Shown: positions 8,370 through 17,763, numbered from the stretch's first letter. The stretch: 64,000 nt of DNA from an uncultured Dorea sp. (GCA_948602995.1 CAPEBR010000004.1:115612-179611), one strand, 5' to 3'. Made by a program: numbers and translations. Notes: generated by a model from the sequence alone, not told the origin.

Positions 8370-9212
8370 TTAGCCTTTTATGGCTCCGCTCATGAGGCCG
8401 TTTTCGATTTTGTCCTGGAAGAGTACGTATGCGATAATGACAGGTATGGTTGTGAGGCAGATTCCTGCCATGGATGCGCTGTAGTCTGTGCTGTATTCTC
8501 CGAAGAAGGCCAGAAGGCCCATGGAGATGGTTCCTTTTTCTTTGTCAGTGATGAAGATGAGGGGGAACAGCAGGTTGTTCCATACCTGGATGAAGTTGAA
8601 GATGGAGACGCTTATGATTCCCGGCATGGACAGTGGGATGACCATCTGGAAGAATACCTGCCAGATTCCTGCTCCGTCTATGATCATTGCTTCTTCCAGT
8701 TCTGTGGGGATGCTGTTCATGAATCCTGTCATTATGAGTACGGTCATGGGGAAGCAGAAGGCGGAGTAGAGTAAGAGCAGCATTCCATAGTTGTTCATAA
8801 TTCCCAGCTTTCCGAATACGTAGGACAGCGGAATCAGGACCGCCTGTATGGGGATCATCATACCGGAGATGAAGAACAGATAGATGCCGGACTTTATTTT
8901 GAAGTGGAATCTTGACAGGATGTAGGACGCCATGGTTCCGAACAGGCCCGAGATCAGGAGTGTCCCGGCTGCAAGCAGGATTGTGTTCAGGAAGTACCGC
9001 CCGATGTTTCCTACTTTCCATGCGGTTATGTAGTTTTCGAACCGGAGCTGTTTTGGCAGGGAGATGAAGGAGGAAAAGATCTCCAGATTTCCTTTTAATG
9101 AGCAGAATATGGAAAAAATTAATGGGTACACGTTGATTACTGCTATGGCAAGGAATAGGAGAAATCCGATCTTATGTCCCAGTGTGTATACTTTCTTTTC
9201 AGTCTTTTTCAA
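8370..9212 (-). CDS. Carbohydrate ABC transporter permease (MalG/AraQ type)
   Basis: 280 residues, second permease of a CUT1 sugar importer. The first membrane segment is near 15-33. The EAA loop (EEAMIIDGAGIWQVFFQMVIPLSMPGI) is in the C-terminal half. It ends in NGLMSGAIKG, the usual tail of this family. It is the last gene of a minus-strand locus with another permease, a binding protein, a glycosidase and a two-component system. The sugar is unknown. Confidence 0.9.
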   Translation of the reverse strand: MKKTEKKVYTLGHKIGFLLFLAIAVINVYPLIFSIFCSLKGNLEIFSSFISLPKQLRFENYITAWKVGNIGRYFLNTILLAAGTLLISGLFGTMASYILSRFHFKIKSGIYLFFISGMMIPIQAVLIPLSYVFGKLGIMNNYGMLLLLYSAFCFPMTVLIMTGFMNSIPTELEEAMIIDGAGIWQVFFQMVIPLSMPGIISVSIFNFIQVWNNLLFPLIFITDKEKGTISMGLLAFFGEYSTDYSASMAGICLTTIPVIIAYVLFQDKIENGLMSGAIKG

Positions 9213-9282
9213 ATTATCCCTTCTTTCTATACAAATTTATATTGGCAGAAATTTATCCACTTTTATAGCATGCTATATAAGT

Positions 9283-9380
9283 TTTTCTTAATTCTCTGTA
9301 CTTTTTTTAGTTCTCTGTGCTTTTCTTAATTTTCTGTGCTTTTTTAATCCTCTGTACTTTTCTTAATATTCTATGCTTTC
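9283..9380. repeat. Degenerate 19-21 bp tandem repeat between the two permease genes
   Basis: About five units; on the minus strand each reads roughly AAAAGYACAGAGAATTAAG. The array starts in the last codons of the upstream permease gene and runs into the intergenic gap. It seems to come from repeated duplication of the stop-codon region. No start codon or coding sense was found in it. Confidence 0.75.
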
Positions 9381-10259
9381 TCGTTTGTTCATGAGGCGCA
9401 GGCTTATGACGGATACCAGGGCGCTTAATATGAAGATAATTGTGGCAATTGCGCTTCCTGCTCCGTAGTGGCCATACCGGTAGGATTCGTTGTACATCAG
9501 CAGTGTAGGTACAATAGTGGAATTGTCCGTTCCGCCGGAGGGAGTCAGTATGTAAACCGTATCAAAGATCTTCAATACACCTGTTATGACCATGATAACG
9601 GACATTTTGACGGAATCCCAAAGCATGGGGATATACAGATACCAAACCTTCCGGATGCCTTTGGCTCCATCCATTTCGCCTGCCTCGATTACGGAATCTG
9701 GGATCGCGGTGAGGCCGGCCAGGCAGATGATCATGTAATAACCTGCACTGGTCCAGGTGCTGACGATTATCAGGGCTGGCAGGGATGTTTCCGGATCAAC
9801 GAGCCACTGTCTGGCCAGATCCGGCAGTCCGGCATGAATCAGCAGGGTATTGAGGATTCCCTTATCTGTAGGAAAATAGATAAAGTTCCACAGAAGAGCC
9901 ACTGCGGTTACAGACAGTATCATGGGGATAAAAAAGGAGGCCTTGAAAAACCGTTTAAAATGCGTAAACTTGTGTACCAGCAGTCCCAGTGCGAAGCCTA
10001 AGGGAACTTGAAGTATGACACTGGCGATTACGTATAAAAACACATTTTTCAGGGATTTTAAAAATATTTCGTTGTGGAACAGATTCACAAAATTATCCAG
10101 TCCCACGAATTCCAGGGGGACGGACTGGATTCCCGGCCATTCATGGAAGGAAAAATAGATGGTCATGAGAACCGGAATCACTTCAAAGCACAGATATATA
10201 AAGAATGCCGGGAATAAAAAGATGCATATGATTTTTTTATTTTTTCTGATGTTCTCCAA
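9363..10259 (-). CDS. Carbohydrate ABC transporter permease (MalF/UgpA type)
   Basis: 298 residues, first permease of the importer. It has six predicted membrane segments, starting at about 10-28, and the EAA loop EAGEMDGAKGIRKVWYLYIPMLWDSV in the C-terminal half. The stop lies inside the start of the tandem repeat array (ESIEY-stop). It is preceded by a structured repeat that separates it from the binding-protein gene. Confidence 0.9.
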   Translation of the reverse strand: MENIRKNKKIICIFLFPAFFIYLCFEVIPVLMTIYFSFHEWPGIQSVPLEFVGLDNFVNLFHNEIFLKSLKNVFLYVIASVILQVPLGFALGLLVHKFTHFKRFFKASFFIPMILSVTAVALLWNFIYFPTDKGILNTLLIHAGLPDLARQWLVDPETSLPALIIVSTWTSAGYYMIICLAGLTAIPDSVIEAGEMDGAKGIRKVWYLYIPMLWDSVKMSVIMVITGVLKIFDTVYILTPSGGTDNSTIVPTLLMYNESYRYGHYGAGSAIATIIFILSALVSVISLRLMNKRESIEY

Positions 10260-10315
10260 GAGAAATTACTCCTTTCATTTTACTGATACGGATGCCGCGT
10301 GAGAGCCTTCTGAAT

Positions 10316-10440
10316 GATACTCACGGCTGGTGAAATCTGCCGTGAGTATCGCAAAAACCGCAGCCGCAAAGTGGCATACTTCCTCATGCGGCTGTGCGCA
10401 TCATGTTATGCTGCGCGGCAGATTTATCTGGCGCGCAGTA
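10316..10440. repeat. GATACTCACGGC hairpin element, copy 1
   Basis: Starts with a perfect 12-bp stem (GATACTCACGGC and GCCGTGAGTATC, 10316-10350, 11-base loop). A second stem follows between CGCAGCCGCA and TGCGGCTG. The first 60 bases recur at 18649-18713. Lying between the binding-protein and permease genes, it could lower read-through or stabilise the upstream mRNA. Confidence 0.7.
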
Positions 10441-10444
10441 TCAT

Positions 10445-11800
10445 TTACTTTGGACGGTTGGCGTCTATGTCTGCCTGGATTGCCTTTGCTGTATCTTCCG
10501 GGGAATTGGAAAGCATCATATTCAGAATTCCATTCCGGGACACGTCCACCAGTGTTGCGCATTTATCATAGTCAAAATACTCCCCTACAGAATTGGTAAT
10601 GGTGTCAGTGTAGGAAACCATGTCCTTGAAGATCTGCGGTGCGTTCTCTGGCGCTGTGATATTTTTATAAGGCGCAACTCTCATAGCCGCGTCCATTCTC
10701 TCCTGGATTGCCCCTGGTGTTGTCATGTATTTTACAAGCTTTAATGTTGCATCCTTTTCTGCGTCATCCATTGTGCCGGAAAGCATCCATCCGGAGGTGT
10801 ATACAACTCTCGTATCCTTGTATTCTGGCTTGTCCTCAAAGTATGGGAAGGGGAAGAAGGAGATATCGTCCAAAATCTCGGAATCTGTATTGTACATCTC
10901 CGGGATAATGGGGCTGCTGTGGGAGATCATTGCCACCTCTCCTGTCAGGAACTGGCTCATCTGCGTATTCACGTCAATTCCTTCAAACCCGTCCATGAAA
11001 GCCTTCTTTTCCTTTAGATCCTTTGTAATCTGAAGACACTCTACCACATCTTCATCTGTCCAGCTCTTATCTCCTACGCCAAGTGCGCGGATTCCTTCTG
11101 TACCGATTCGTTTTGCCAGAATATTATTGAAAATATGTCCCATAACCCAGGTATCCTTTCCGCCAACACCGATGGGGGTAATGCCTGCGTCATTGAGCTT
11201 TTTGACTGCCTCGTAAAAATCATCCATTGTCTCAGGAGTCTCTGTGATTCCTGCCTTTTTGAAGAGCTCCTTATTATAAAATACTCCGTCAACATTCAGC
11301 TCATTCGGAAGTGCATAGATGCCTTCCACTCCATAGCTGTCCAGGCGGTATGTGTCTAACGCGCCGTCAAGAAAGGTTTCCTTCCATGACGGGTCTTCTT
11401 CCAGCGCCTCGGTCAGATCAAGAAGCACGCCGCTCTGCGCCCACTCTGTAAGTCCGGCGATTGCAGGATAATAGAAGATATTCGGCGTCTCCCCTGTGGA
11501 GATGGCAACCTTAAGCTTATTGTTATAGGCTGCTTCCTCATAGACGGAATCATTCTGGACTTCAATATCCGGATTGTCCTTCATGAATGCTGCAATCTGA
11601 TCCTCATATACCTTCGCCATGGGGGTATCGCCGCTGTCGCGGCTCATAAATGTAATCTTTACCTTTGCTTTGCTGCTTTGTGCATCACTGCCGCTGTCTG
11701 AGGAAGAATTTCCGTCACCGCTTCCTCCGGAACAGCCTGCAAGGGAACCCACAAGCATCACTGTCAGTAAACCGCTTAATAATCTGTTTCTCATACTCAT
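10445..11800 (-). CDS. Extracellular solute-binding lipoprotein of a sugar ABC importer
   Basis: 451 residues. Lipoprotein signal with lipobox LAGC at Cys23, then a Ser/Gly-rich linker. The mature part matches CUT1 binding proteins of the MalE/family 1 class (FMSRDSGDTPMAKVYEDQI, ALPNELNVDGVFYNKELF). AAGGAGG lies ten bases before the first ATG; a second ATG two codons later is possible. It captures the ligand for the two downstream permeases. No ATPase gene is in the locus, so a shared MsmX-type ATPase encoded elsewhere is likely (inference). Confidence 0.9.
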   Translation of the reverse strand: MSMRNRLLSGLLTVMLVGSLAGCSGGSGDGNSSSDSGSDAQSSKAKVKITFMSRDSGDTPMAKVYEDQIAAFMKDNPDIEVQNDSVYEEAAYNNKLKVAISTGETPNIFYYPAIAGLTEWAQSGVLLDLTEALEEDPSWKETFLDGALDTYRLDSYGVEGIYALPNELNVDGVFYNKELFKKAGITETPETMDDFYEAVKKLNDAGITPIGVGGKDTWVMGHIFNNILAKRIGTEGIRALGVGDKSWTDEDVVECLQITKDLKEKKAFMDGFEGIDVNTQMSQFLTGEVAMISHSSPIIPEMYNTDSEILDDISFFPFPYFEDKPEYKDTRVVYTSGWMLSGTMDDAEKDATLKLVKYMTTPGAIQERMDAAMRVAPYKNITAPENAPQIFKDMVSYTDTITNSVGEYFDYDKCATLVDVSRNGILNMMLSNSPEDTAKAIQADIDANRPK

Positions 11801-11839
11801 ACTTTTTCATCCTCCTTTAATAAAATGACTTATTAATGT

Positions 11840-13873
11840 CTATTTCAGGAAATCTATAACGCACATCTGATGACCCGCTATCTTTGGAATGATAAATTCT
11901 ACTGTATTTTCCTCCTCCCTGAGCGGTAATTTCTCCATGGATGGAGCGAGATAGATTCTCCTAATCTTCTTTTCCTTTCGTAATATGATCTTTAAATTAT
12001 ATAATGGGACAACATCCTCAACAATATCCAGGAGTCTGCATTTTCTCTCTGGAATGTAATACAGAATATGTAAAATCTGCCGGTTCTTTTCCTTTTGCTC
12101 CATCAGATTTGTAATGACTCCTGACGGGCCGTCGTGGGAGACAAGCTGTATGGGCAGAAGCCGGCGCAGTTCATTCTGGAAGAGCACCTTGTACCAGTGG
12201 GGCGCTGTTTTCTGATAGGTGGAGAAAATGGGATGGATAAAGTATGCTGTGCTCTTTGTCTCCACCACTGCCGGGTAACACTCCTTTCTTGCTGACGGAG
12301 AATGAAGGTGTGAGCAGAAGGTATCCTTCTCCCTGTTAAATACCGGACGCACTGCCATCTGGACATATTCTGCATTTTCTTTAGCTTCCACCCATGTCCC
12401 GCAGTCGTACATTACATGCTCCGCATCTGCAAGTCCCTCTGCCAGATGGGCCTGAGGTCTAATGAAGTCCGGGCTGTAGGGCGCCTTTCCTTTGTAAAGG
12501 ACAGCAAGGTCTTCAACCATAAACCGGGTCTTCTGGATATCAAGTCCTGATTCCCCGGTGCAGATGACCTTGCCGCCCATGCTGATATAGGAACCAAGCT
12601 TTGTCTTTAATTCCTCATCTACCGGTATGACGTCCGGCAGAATCAGCAGCCGGTATCTGCCGAAATCCGACTGGCTGTCTATAAAGTCAAATTGCTGGCT
12701 TAATTCCATAAGCATCCTGGCGGTTCCCTCGGAGGCTCCTGGTATCTCACCGGCTTTTCCTGTCCCAAAGAACTCCTCAGCCGTAAAGACACCGGTCTCG
12801 GTCACTGGGACTGCTCCCTCACACCAGGGCTCCTTGTCTTTTACTGACCCATATACCTCTCCGATCTGGCGGTACATGTCTTTATTCAGAACACCCCAGT
12901 AATCCATCTGGTCTCCTATGGTACATTTGCAGCCATTTGCCAGCATGGAAAAGACCTCATATTCCATTGCTGCCTGATTACGGAAGGCATGGAAGTCTCC
13001 CCATTCTGTATGAAATCTGCTGGTAAGCCCCAGGCACTCTTTTCCAAAGTTCCGCATATATTTTGCAGACACGGGAAAATCAAGATATCCCCATTCCACT
13101 CCCGGAAGAGATTCGAAGGAAAAATAGCTGTAATCCTTTGCCGCCGGTTTATCCAGATAACCCACATGCCCTTTGTTATAACAGACATAAAAGTCCGGAT
13201 TATATGACTTTGCAAAAGCTGTCAGGTCCTCCACCATCTCATAATAGGTCATCCGTGCAAAGCGCTTCCTGTCCCTGGCTGTCCGGGGATCCATTCCATT
13301 TTCCCTCATCCTCCTCTGACACTCGGGGCAGCAGCATTCATTCATAAATGCTGCATCATACCATACTCCTTCTGCAGGTATTGTCTCCAGTACCTCGCCA
13401 AACTGCTCCTTTAGAAAATCCCGGTATGCTGTATTGACACAGAGGTTTTTATAAAAGCCCGGCTCAAAATACCCAAGTCCTTTATAATCCTGCAGAGCGC
13501 CGTTTTCATCAATGCAGATCCACTCTGGATGCATGTCTGCCGCCCGCTTATTCCAGCGGATCGTTGTATACAGATTCACTTTAATTCCATGCCTGTGGCA
13601 GGCTTCTGTCTGTTCTCTTAAAAGATCCCTGTGCACCAGATGCGGATGTACCATTTGGGGAAATTTCTTCGAGTCATAATAGAGCATCCCGTGATGGCAG
13701 CAGCTGAATAATGTGACGGAATTCACATGGGCTTCCTCCAGTGTAAAAGCAAATTCCTCTGCATCAAAGTCTGCGCATACGCCTTCAATCTTCTCACTTG
13801 TGTGAAAGTCCAGATGAATCTGTCTGGAAGGAACACTTTGTCTGTTTTCATTTTGATTCTCCTTATTCCCCAC
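11840..13873 (-). CDS. GHL6-type glycoside hydrolase with beta-galactosidase-trimerisation-like middle domain
   Basis: 677 residues, no signal peptide, so cytoplasmic. The N-terminal half resembles the hypothetical glycosyl hydrolase 6 (TIM barrel) group: HLDFHTSEKIEGV at the start, a central VWYDAAFMNECCCPECQ with a candidate catalytic Asp and a Cys cluster, and FHTEWGDFHAF. The second half resembles a GH42 trimerisation fold (RLLILPDVIPVDEE, GGKVICTGESGLD). Enzymes of this build include GH151 alpha-L-fucosidases, but I cannot assign the substrate. Start is a GTG eight bases after AAAGGAGG. It is co-directional with the importer and downstream of the two-component genes, so it probably acts on the imported sugar. 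Confidence 0.65.
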   Translation of the reverse strand: MGNKENQNENRQSVPSRQIHLDFHTSEKIEGVCADFDAEEFAFTLEEAHVNSVTLFSCCHHGMLYYDSKKFPQMVHPHLVHRDLLREQTEACHRHGIKVNLYTTIRWNKRAADMHPEWICIDENGALQDYKGLGYFEPGFYKNLCVNTAYRDFLKEQFGEVLETIPAEGVWYDAAFMNECCCPECQRRMRENGMDPRTARDRKRFARMTYYEMVEDLTAFAKSYNPDFYVCYNKGHVGYLDKPAAKDYSYFSFESLPGVEWGYLDFPVSAKYMRNFGKECLGLTSRFHTEWGDFHAFRNQAAMEYEVFSMLANGCKCTIGDQMDYWGVLNKDMYRQIGEVYGSVKDKEPWCEGAVPVTETGVFTAEEFFGTGKAGEIPGASEGTARMLMELSQQFDFIDSQSDFGRYRLLILPDVIPVDEELKTKLGSYISMGGKVICTGESGLDIQKTRFMVEDLAVLYKGKAPYSPDFIRPQAHLAEGLADAEHVMYDCGTWVEAKENAEYVQMAVRPVFNREKDTFCSHLHSPSARKECYPAVVETKSTAYFIHPIFSTYQKTAPHWYKVLFQNELRRLLPIQLVSHDGPSGVITNLMEQKEKNRQILHILYYIPERKCRLLDIVEDVVPLYNLKIILRKEKKIRRIYLAPSMEKLPLREEENTVEFIIPKIAGHQMCVIDFLK

Positions 13874-14030
13874 TTCTCATCCCTCCTTTGCTTTTGTGAT
13901 GAAACTATTATATAAATTCCATCCCTTTTCGTGAATGAAAAATTTTTAGAGCGCCTGTAATATTTTTGGATAAATAAACAAAAAATCATGTGAGCATGAA
14001 ATGCATGACCTTTTGGCACTTATATCATAT

Positions 14031-14071
14031 TATAAAAAGAGCCTCACATATTTTCACATGTGAAACTCTTT
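14031..14071 (-). terminator. Rho-independent terminator after the response regulator gene
   Basis: Imperfect 14-bp stem (14036-14049 with 14058-14071), 8-base loop, followed on the minus strand by a TTTTTATAAT tract. It starts five bases after the yesN-like stop and separates the two-component operon from the glycosidase gene. Confidence 0.75.
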
Positions 14072-14075
14072 TACT

Positions 14076-15164
14076 TTATATGTTTTCCTTCTTGATTTTG
14101 CGTTCTTCCAGATATTTAGACGGGGTGATTCCATACTGGCTTTTGAAAGACTTGCTGAAATAATATGCGTCTGAATATCCCACCAGCTCTGCGACCTCCA
14201 TCACCGTAATATCCGGTGTCTCTTCCATCATCTTCCTCCCCTGCTCCATGCGCACACGGATCAGATAACGGCTTAGGGAACATCCGTATTCCTTCTTAAA
14301 TATATTGCTCAGGTAGCTTGGGTTCACACCGTTCTTCTCCGCGATCTGGTTCAGCCCGGTCTCGGTCTGCCAGTAATTTTCCTCAATGTACCTTTTTGCC
14401 TCAGATACTTTCTTCCTGCCCGATGGGACAAGCCTCTGCTCCAGGGGGGCAACTGTCTCTTCCAGAATTTCCAGAAGGCGCTCCTTAACCTCCCTGGCAG
14501 GAACCGTACAGGCAAGCTGATTCATCTGTGCCATTTCCTCTGACATTTTTTCGGAAATCTCCACGCCAAGCTCGGAGAGATACCCGGTAAAGTTCACGAG
14601 AATATCCATCGTCACATAGGACACTGTCTGCCTGGACATCTGCCTCTCTTCAAATAGAACAAAGCTCCGGTCAATCACTGCATATGCTTCCTCATACTTT
14701 CTCCCCCTGAGAAGCGTAAGAAACTCCTGGGCACTGTAGGGCAGATCTCCCATTACCTCCCGGATACTCTGCTGTTCAAGGCTGATGCTGCTGTCGATTT
14801 TCCGGGCTGCATTCTCAAGCTCTTTTTCCAGCTCTGCAGGATCAAGGGGCTTTAAAAGAAAACTGACTGCACCAAACTGGATGGCCTCCCTCGCATACTC
14901 GAATTCTCCATACGCTGTCAGTATCAGAATCTGTGTATCCGGAAGGATTTCCTTCACACGGCGGGATACCTCAAGTCCGTTCATGAACGGGATATTGATA
15001 TCCATAATAATAATATCCGGCCTGAGCTTCCCGGCCTTTTCCACAGCCTCCCGGCCATCCTCTGCCTCACCTGCAATGGACAGTCCCAGCCTGTCCCACT
15101 CCACGGAATACTTCACATACTCCCGGAGAAGATATTCATCATCTACAATCAGTACCTTTTTCAT
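14076..15164 (-). CDS. YesN-type response regulator with AraC DNA-binding domain
   Basis: 362 residues. Receiver domain at 1-120 with acidic pocket D8-D9, phospho-acceptor Asp55 (IIIMDINIP) and the conserved K of FLLKPLD. The AraC-type double helix-turn-helix occupies about 262-360 (GYSDAYYFSKSFKSQYGITPSKY). Its start overlaps the kinase gene by 26 bases. It probably activates the downstream glycosidase and importer genes when the partner kinase senses an extracellular sugar, as YesMN systems do. Confidence 0.92.
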   Translation of the reverse strand: MKKVLIVDDEYLLREYVKYSVEWDRLGLSIAGEAEDGREAVEKAGKLRPDIIIMDINIPFMNGLEVSRRVKEILPDTQILILTAYGEFEYAREAIQFGAVSFLLKPLDPAELEKELENAARKIDSSISLEQQSIREVMGDLPYSAQEFLTLLRGRKYEEAYAVIDRSFVLFEERQMSRQTVSYVTMDILVNFTGYLSELGVEISEKMSEEMAQMNQLACTVPAREVKERLLEILEETVAPLEQRLVPSGRKKVSEAKRYIEENYWQTETGLNQIAEKNGVNPSYLSNIFKKEYGCSLSRYLIRVRMEQGRKMMEETPDITVMEVAELVGYSDAYYFSKSFKSQYGITPSKYLEERKIKKENI

Positions 15165-17070
15165 ATCCCTCCCCTTCTTTGGAACCAGTCCCAGGGGGAT
15201 CAGTCACGGGTGCATGCTGTAATGGTATTCTTACCGTAACCACAGTTCCCTTACCGAAACTTCCGGAAATGGAAATCCCAAACTCCTCTCCAAAATAAAG
15301 CTTCAGTCTCTGTTGTATATTATATAGTCCGAATCCGAAGGGCTGCTCCTCCTTTCTCCGGTCAGAGGAAAGGGCCTCCTGTGCCTTATTAAGGTCTATA
15401 CCGATTCCATTATCTTCCACTTCAATCAGTACCATCTCTCCCTGCCGGTATCCGCGAATCTGAATATATCCTTTATGCGTAACATTTTTCACGCCATGAT
15501 AGATTGCATTTTCCACAATAGGCTGAAGCGTAAGCTTTACAATTACTATATCCAGAATTTCTCCAGGAAATTCAATCTGATACGTAATCTTATCTCCGTA
15601 CCGCATGGACTGAATCTGAAGGTAACTCTCAATATTTTTTATTTCTTCGCTAAGAGGAATCAGATTCTTCCCATTACTTAAGGCTGTACGGTAAAATTGT
15701 CCAATGGAACGGATCATCTGGAATGCATCCTCTGACTTCTGCATCTTAATCAGGGCGCTCACGCTGCTTAACGTATTATAGAGGAAGTGGGGGTTAATCT
15801 GTGCCTGCAGAACGGCAAGCTCAAATTTGCGCTTGTCACGCTGTTCCTTATATACCTGGTCCACCAGGTTCTTAATCTGACCTGTCATCTTGTTAAATTC
15901 CATCGAGAGCATGCCAATCTCATCCTCAGCGTGCACCGGAACACTGACATTTAAGTGTCCCTGTCCCAGGCTTTTCATCGTATGCGCGAGCTCAGAAAGT
16001 GGTCTTGTCACACTGTGTGCCAGGCAGAAAGTGAGCACAGAACTGATGATCACAGCAAATATCCCCAACACATAGACCAGAGAGGTCATGGCCTTTCCCG
16101 GCTCCATGAGCGTGCTGACCGGTGTGATTCCGATCATAATCCAGTTCAATGTGTCAATCCTTGCAGCCGTAATAAAATATTTCTCTCCGCCTATGTTAAA
16201 GGTATTCCCGTCCCGGTCTCCTTCTGTCGCCCACTGAAAAAACTCCTCCTTCTCAACATTCTGCCCTGCTCTCTCATCCTTCTTTTCATCTGCCTTCGTA
16301 TCCATTTTCCTGTCTGACCTGTCTGAAAAAAGCTTGACATCTCCCTCCATATCCACAACCATATACTGGCCGTCCTCCTCATAACGCAGAGGCGTAAAAT
16401 TTTTGCTAAGGAGCCCGGACTTATACTCTATAATAATATAGCCCTTAATCTGTCCTGACGGGTAATCCCGGTAGGGCCTCAGATAAGCAATCCCTCCATC
16501 CTGATATCCGTCCTCACGCTTTTCGTACAGGTCAATCCATCCAGGCTTAGCCTTCTCTCCCTGTATATCCTCAAATAACTGCTGGTAAATTCCCGCCCTT
16601 GAGCGGATTCCATTGGAATTCACCATCTCTCCGTCTGCCGCATAGATCGAAATACTGCTGAACTGCTGCTTCGGATACAGGGCCTCCAGATAATCCAGGT
16701 GGCTCTCCACCCGGATCCGCTGCTTTAAGCGCTGCCCATAATCTGAATCTTTACTGTCCAGAAACCATGCCTCCACGTCCTCATTCGTAAACAGAATCTT
16801 CGTGATACGCTCCGCATCCGATAAAATCTCAGTACAATTATCCGACACAATCCGAAACTTCTGTACATATTCATTACTCACAATTCCCAGTACGGATTTT
16901 TCAAAGAAGAAATTAAGTAATATGATGAACGAAAGCATGATAAGAGAAATAAGCATAATGTTAAAAAGGGAAAACTTCTTTGCCAGGGACGGGGCATTTT
17001 TCACCCCAAAAGCTCCACCGGAGCTTTTGGGGTGCGCTATGGCGAAAAATGCCCCTCCCAAATTGCGCAT
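15139..17070 (-). CDS. YesM-type sensor histidine kinase, N-terminus encoded by a repeat element
   Basis: 643 residues. TM1 at about 36-53, extracytoplasmic sensor to about 325, TM2 about 330-350, HAMP about 351-402, His_kinase box with the acceptor in INPHFLYN (His428), and a HATPase_c domain (VENAIYHG, DNGIGI, GFGLYNIQQRL). It forms an operon with the YesN regulator. Residues about 4-28 (LGGAFFAIAHPK...APSL) are encoded by the composite palindrome at 16986-17060. AGGAG lies about ten bases before the ATG, and no nearer start would keep the basic KKFSLFN segment before TM1, so the element seems to be translated. A TTG or ATG start nearer TM1 cannot be excluded. Confidence 0.88.
   Translation of the reverse strand: MRNLGGAFFAIAHPKSSGGAFGVKNAPSLAKKFSLFNIMLISLIMLSFIILLNFFFEKSVLGIVSNEYVQKFRIVSDNCTEILSDAERITKILFTNEDVEAWFLDSKDSDYGQRLKQRIRVESHLDYLEALYPKQQFSSISIYAADGEMVNSNGIRSRAGIYQQLFEDIQGEKAKPGWIDLYEKREDGYQDGGIAYLRPYRDYPSGQIKGYIIIEYKSGLLSKNFTPLRYEEDGQYMVVDMEGDVKLFSDRSDRKMDTKADEKKDERAGQNVEKEEFFQWATEGDRDGNTFNIGGEKYFITAARIDTLNWIMIGITPVSTLMEPGKAMTSLVYVLGIFAVIISSVLTFCLAHSVTRPLSELAHTMKSLGQGHLNVSVPVHAEDEIGMLSMEFNKMTGQIKNLVDQVYKEQRDKRKFELAVLQAQINPHFLYNTLSSVSALIKMQKSEDAFQMIRSIGQFYRTALSNGKNLIPLSEEIKNIESYLQIQSMRYGDKITYQIEFPGEILDIVIVKLTLQPIVENAIYHGVKNVTHKGYIQIRGYRQGEMVLIEVEDNGIGIDLNKAQEALSSDRRKEEQPFGFGLYNIQQRLKLYFGEEFGISISGSFGKGTVVTVRIPLQHAPVTDPPGTGSKEGEGYEKGTDCR
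16986..17060. repeat. GACGGGGCAT palindrome, copy 2, with nested hairpin
   Basis: The outer arms are the family sequence; the right arm lacks one G. Between them lies a perfect 15-bp stem (17002-17016 and 17020-17034, loop ACC) not seen in other copies. Unlike the others it lies inside an open reading frame, at the 5' end of the kinase gene. Confidence 0.85.
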
Positions 17071-17082
17071 CCTTTAAAGCTC

Positions 17083-17763
17083 CTATGAGGATGTGGGGAT
17101 ATATGGCCTGATTGCGCCTGCCACGTTACTGATCGGCATGGTCTGAAGCCATACATGTCCCGGACCGCTGATGACGGTATTGAAGATTCCTTCCCCGCCG
17201 AACAGCATGTTCTTTACTCCCGGCACGCTCTGAATATCCATACTGCAGGTTCCACTCATGGCTGCAAGATATCCGGTATCAATTACGATCTGCTGACCGG
17301 CCTGAAGCTCATACTCAACCACATGTCCGTCAAATTCTGCAAACATGGTTCCGTGGCCGCTTACTTTCTGCATGATAAAGCCCTCGCCTCCGAACAGTCC
17401 GGATCCCAGCTTCTTTCGGAAATGCACAGAAAGCTGTACTCCTGCCTCTGATGCCAGAAATGCGCTCTTCTGGAAAATCATGTCCTGTCCCGGCTCAATC
17501 TGGAATGCCTTAATCGAACCTGGAAAGCTGGATGCGAATGCAATCATTCCAGGTCCGCCCTGTGCGGTATAGACATTCTGGAACATCTTTTCTCCGGAAA
17601 ATGCTCTTCCGAATGCTTTCCCGATTCCGCCGTTGCTGGTGGTCTCCATCAGCATATTCGGCGACATCCAGGACATGGCTCCGCCTTCCGTAATCATCTT
17701 CTCTCCGCCTTCCAGCTCGCAGATCACGACTGGAAGTGTCTCTCCTTGTATCTGGTATCTCAT
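17083..17763 (-). CDS. AIM24/TIGR00266 family protein
   Basis: 226 residues from the ATG giving MRYQIQGE, which has GGAGG eight bases upstream; an earlier ATG lacks a site. The sequence shows the beta-rich AIM24 repeats with many Gly (GGIGKAFGRAFSGE, SGLFGGEGFIMQKVSG, MLFGGEGIFNTVISG). Proteins of this family are widespread and have no settled bacterial function. It lies 12 bases upstream of the kinase gene on the same strand and so could be read into the two-component operon. Confidence 0.85.
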   Translation of the reverse strand: MRYQIQGETLPVVICELEGGEKMITEGGAMSWMSPNMLMETTSNGGIGKAFGRAFSGEKMFQNVYTAQGGPGMIAFASSFPGSIKAFQIEPGQDMIFQKSAFLASEAGVQLSVHFRKKLGSGLFGGEGFIMQKVSGHGTMFAEFDGHVVEYELQAGQQIVIDTGYLAAMSGTCSMDIQSVPGVKNMLFGGEGIFNTVISGPGHVWLQTMPISNVAGAIRPYIPTSS

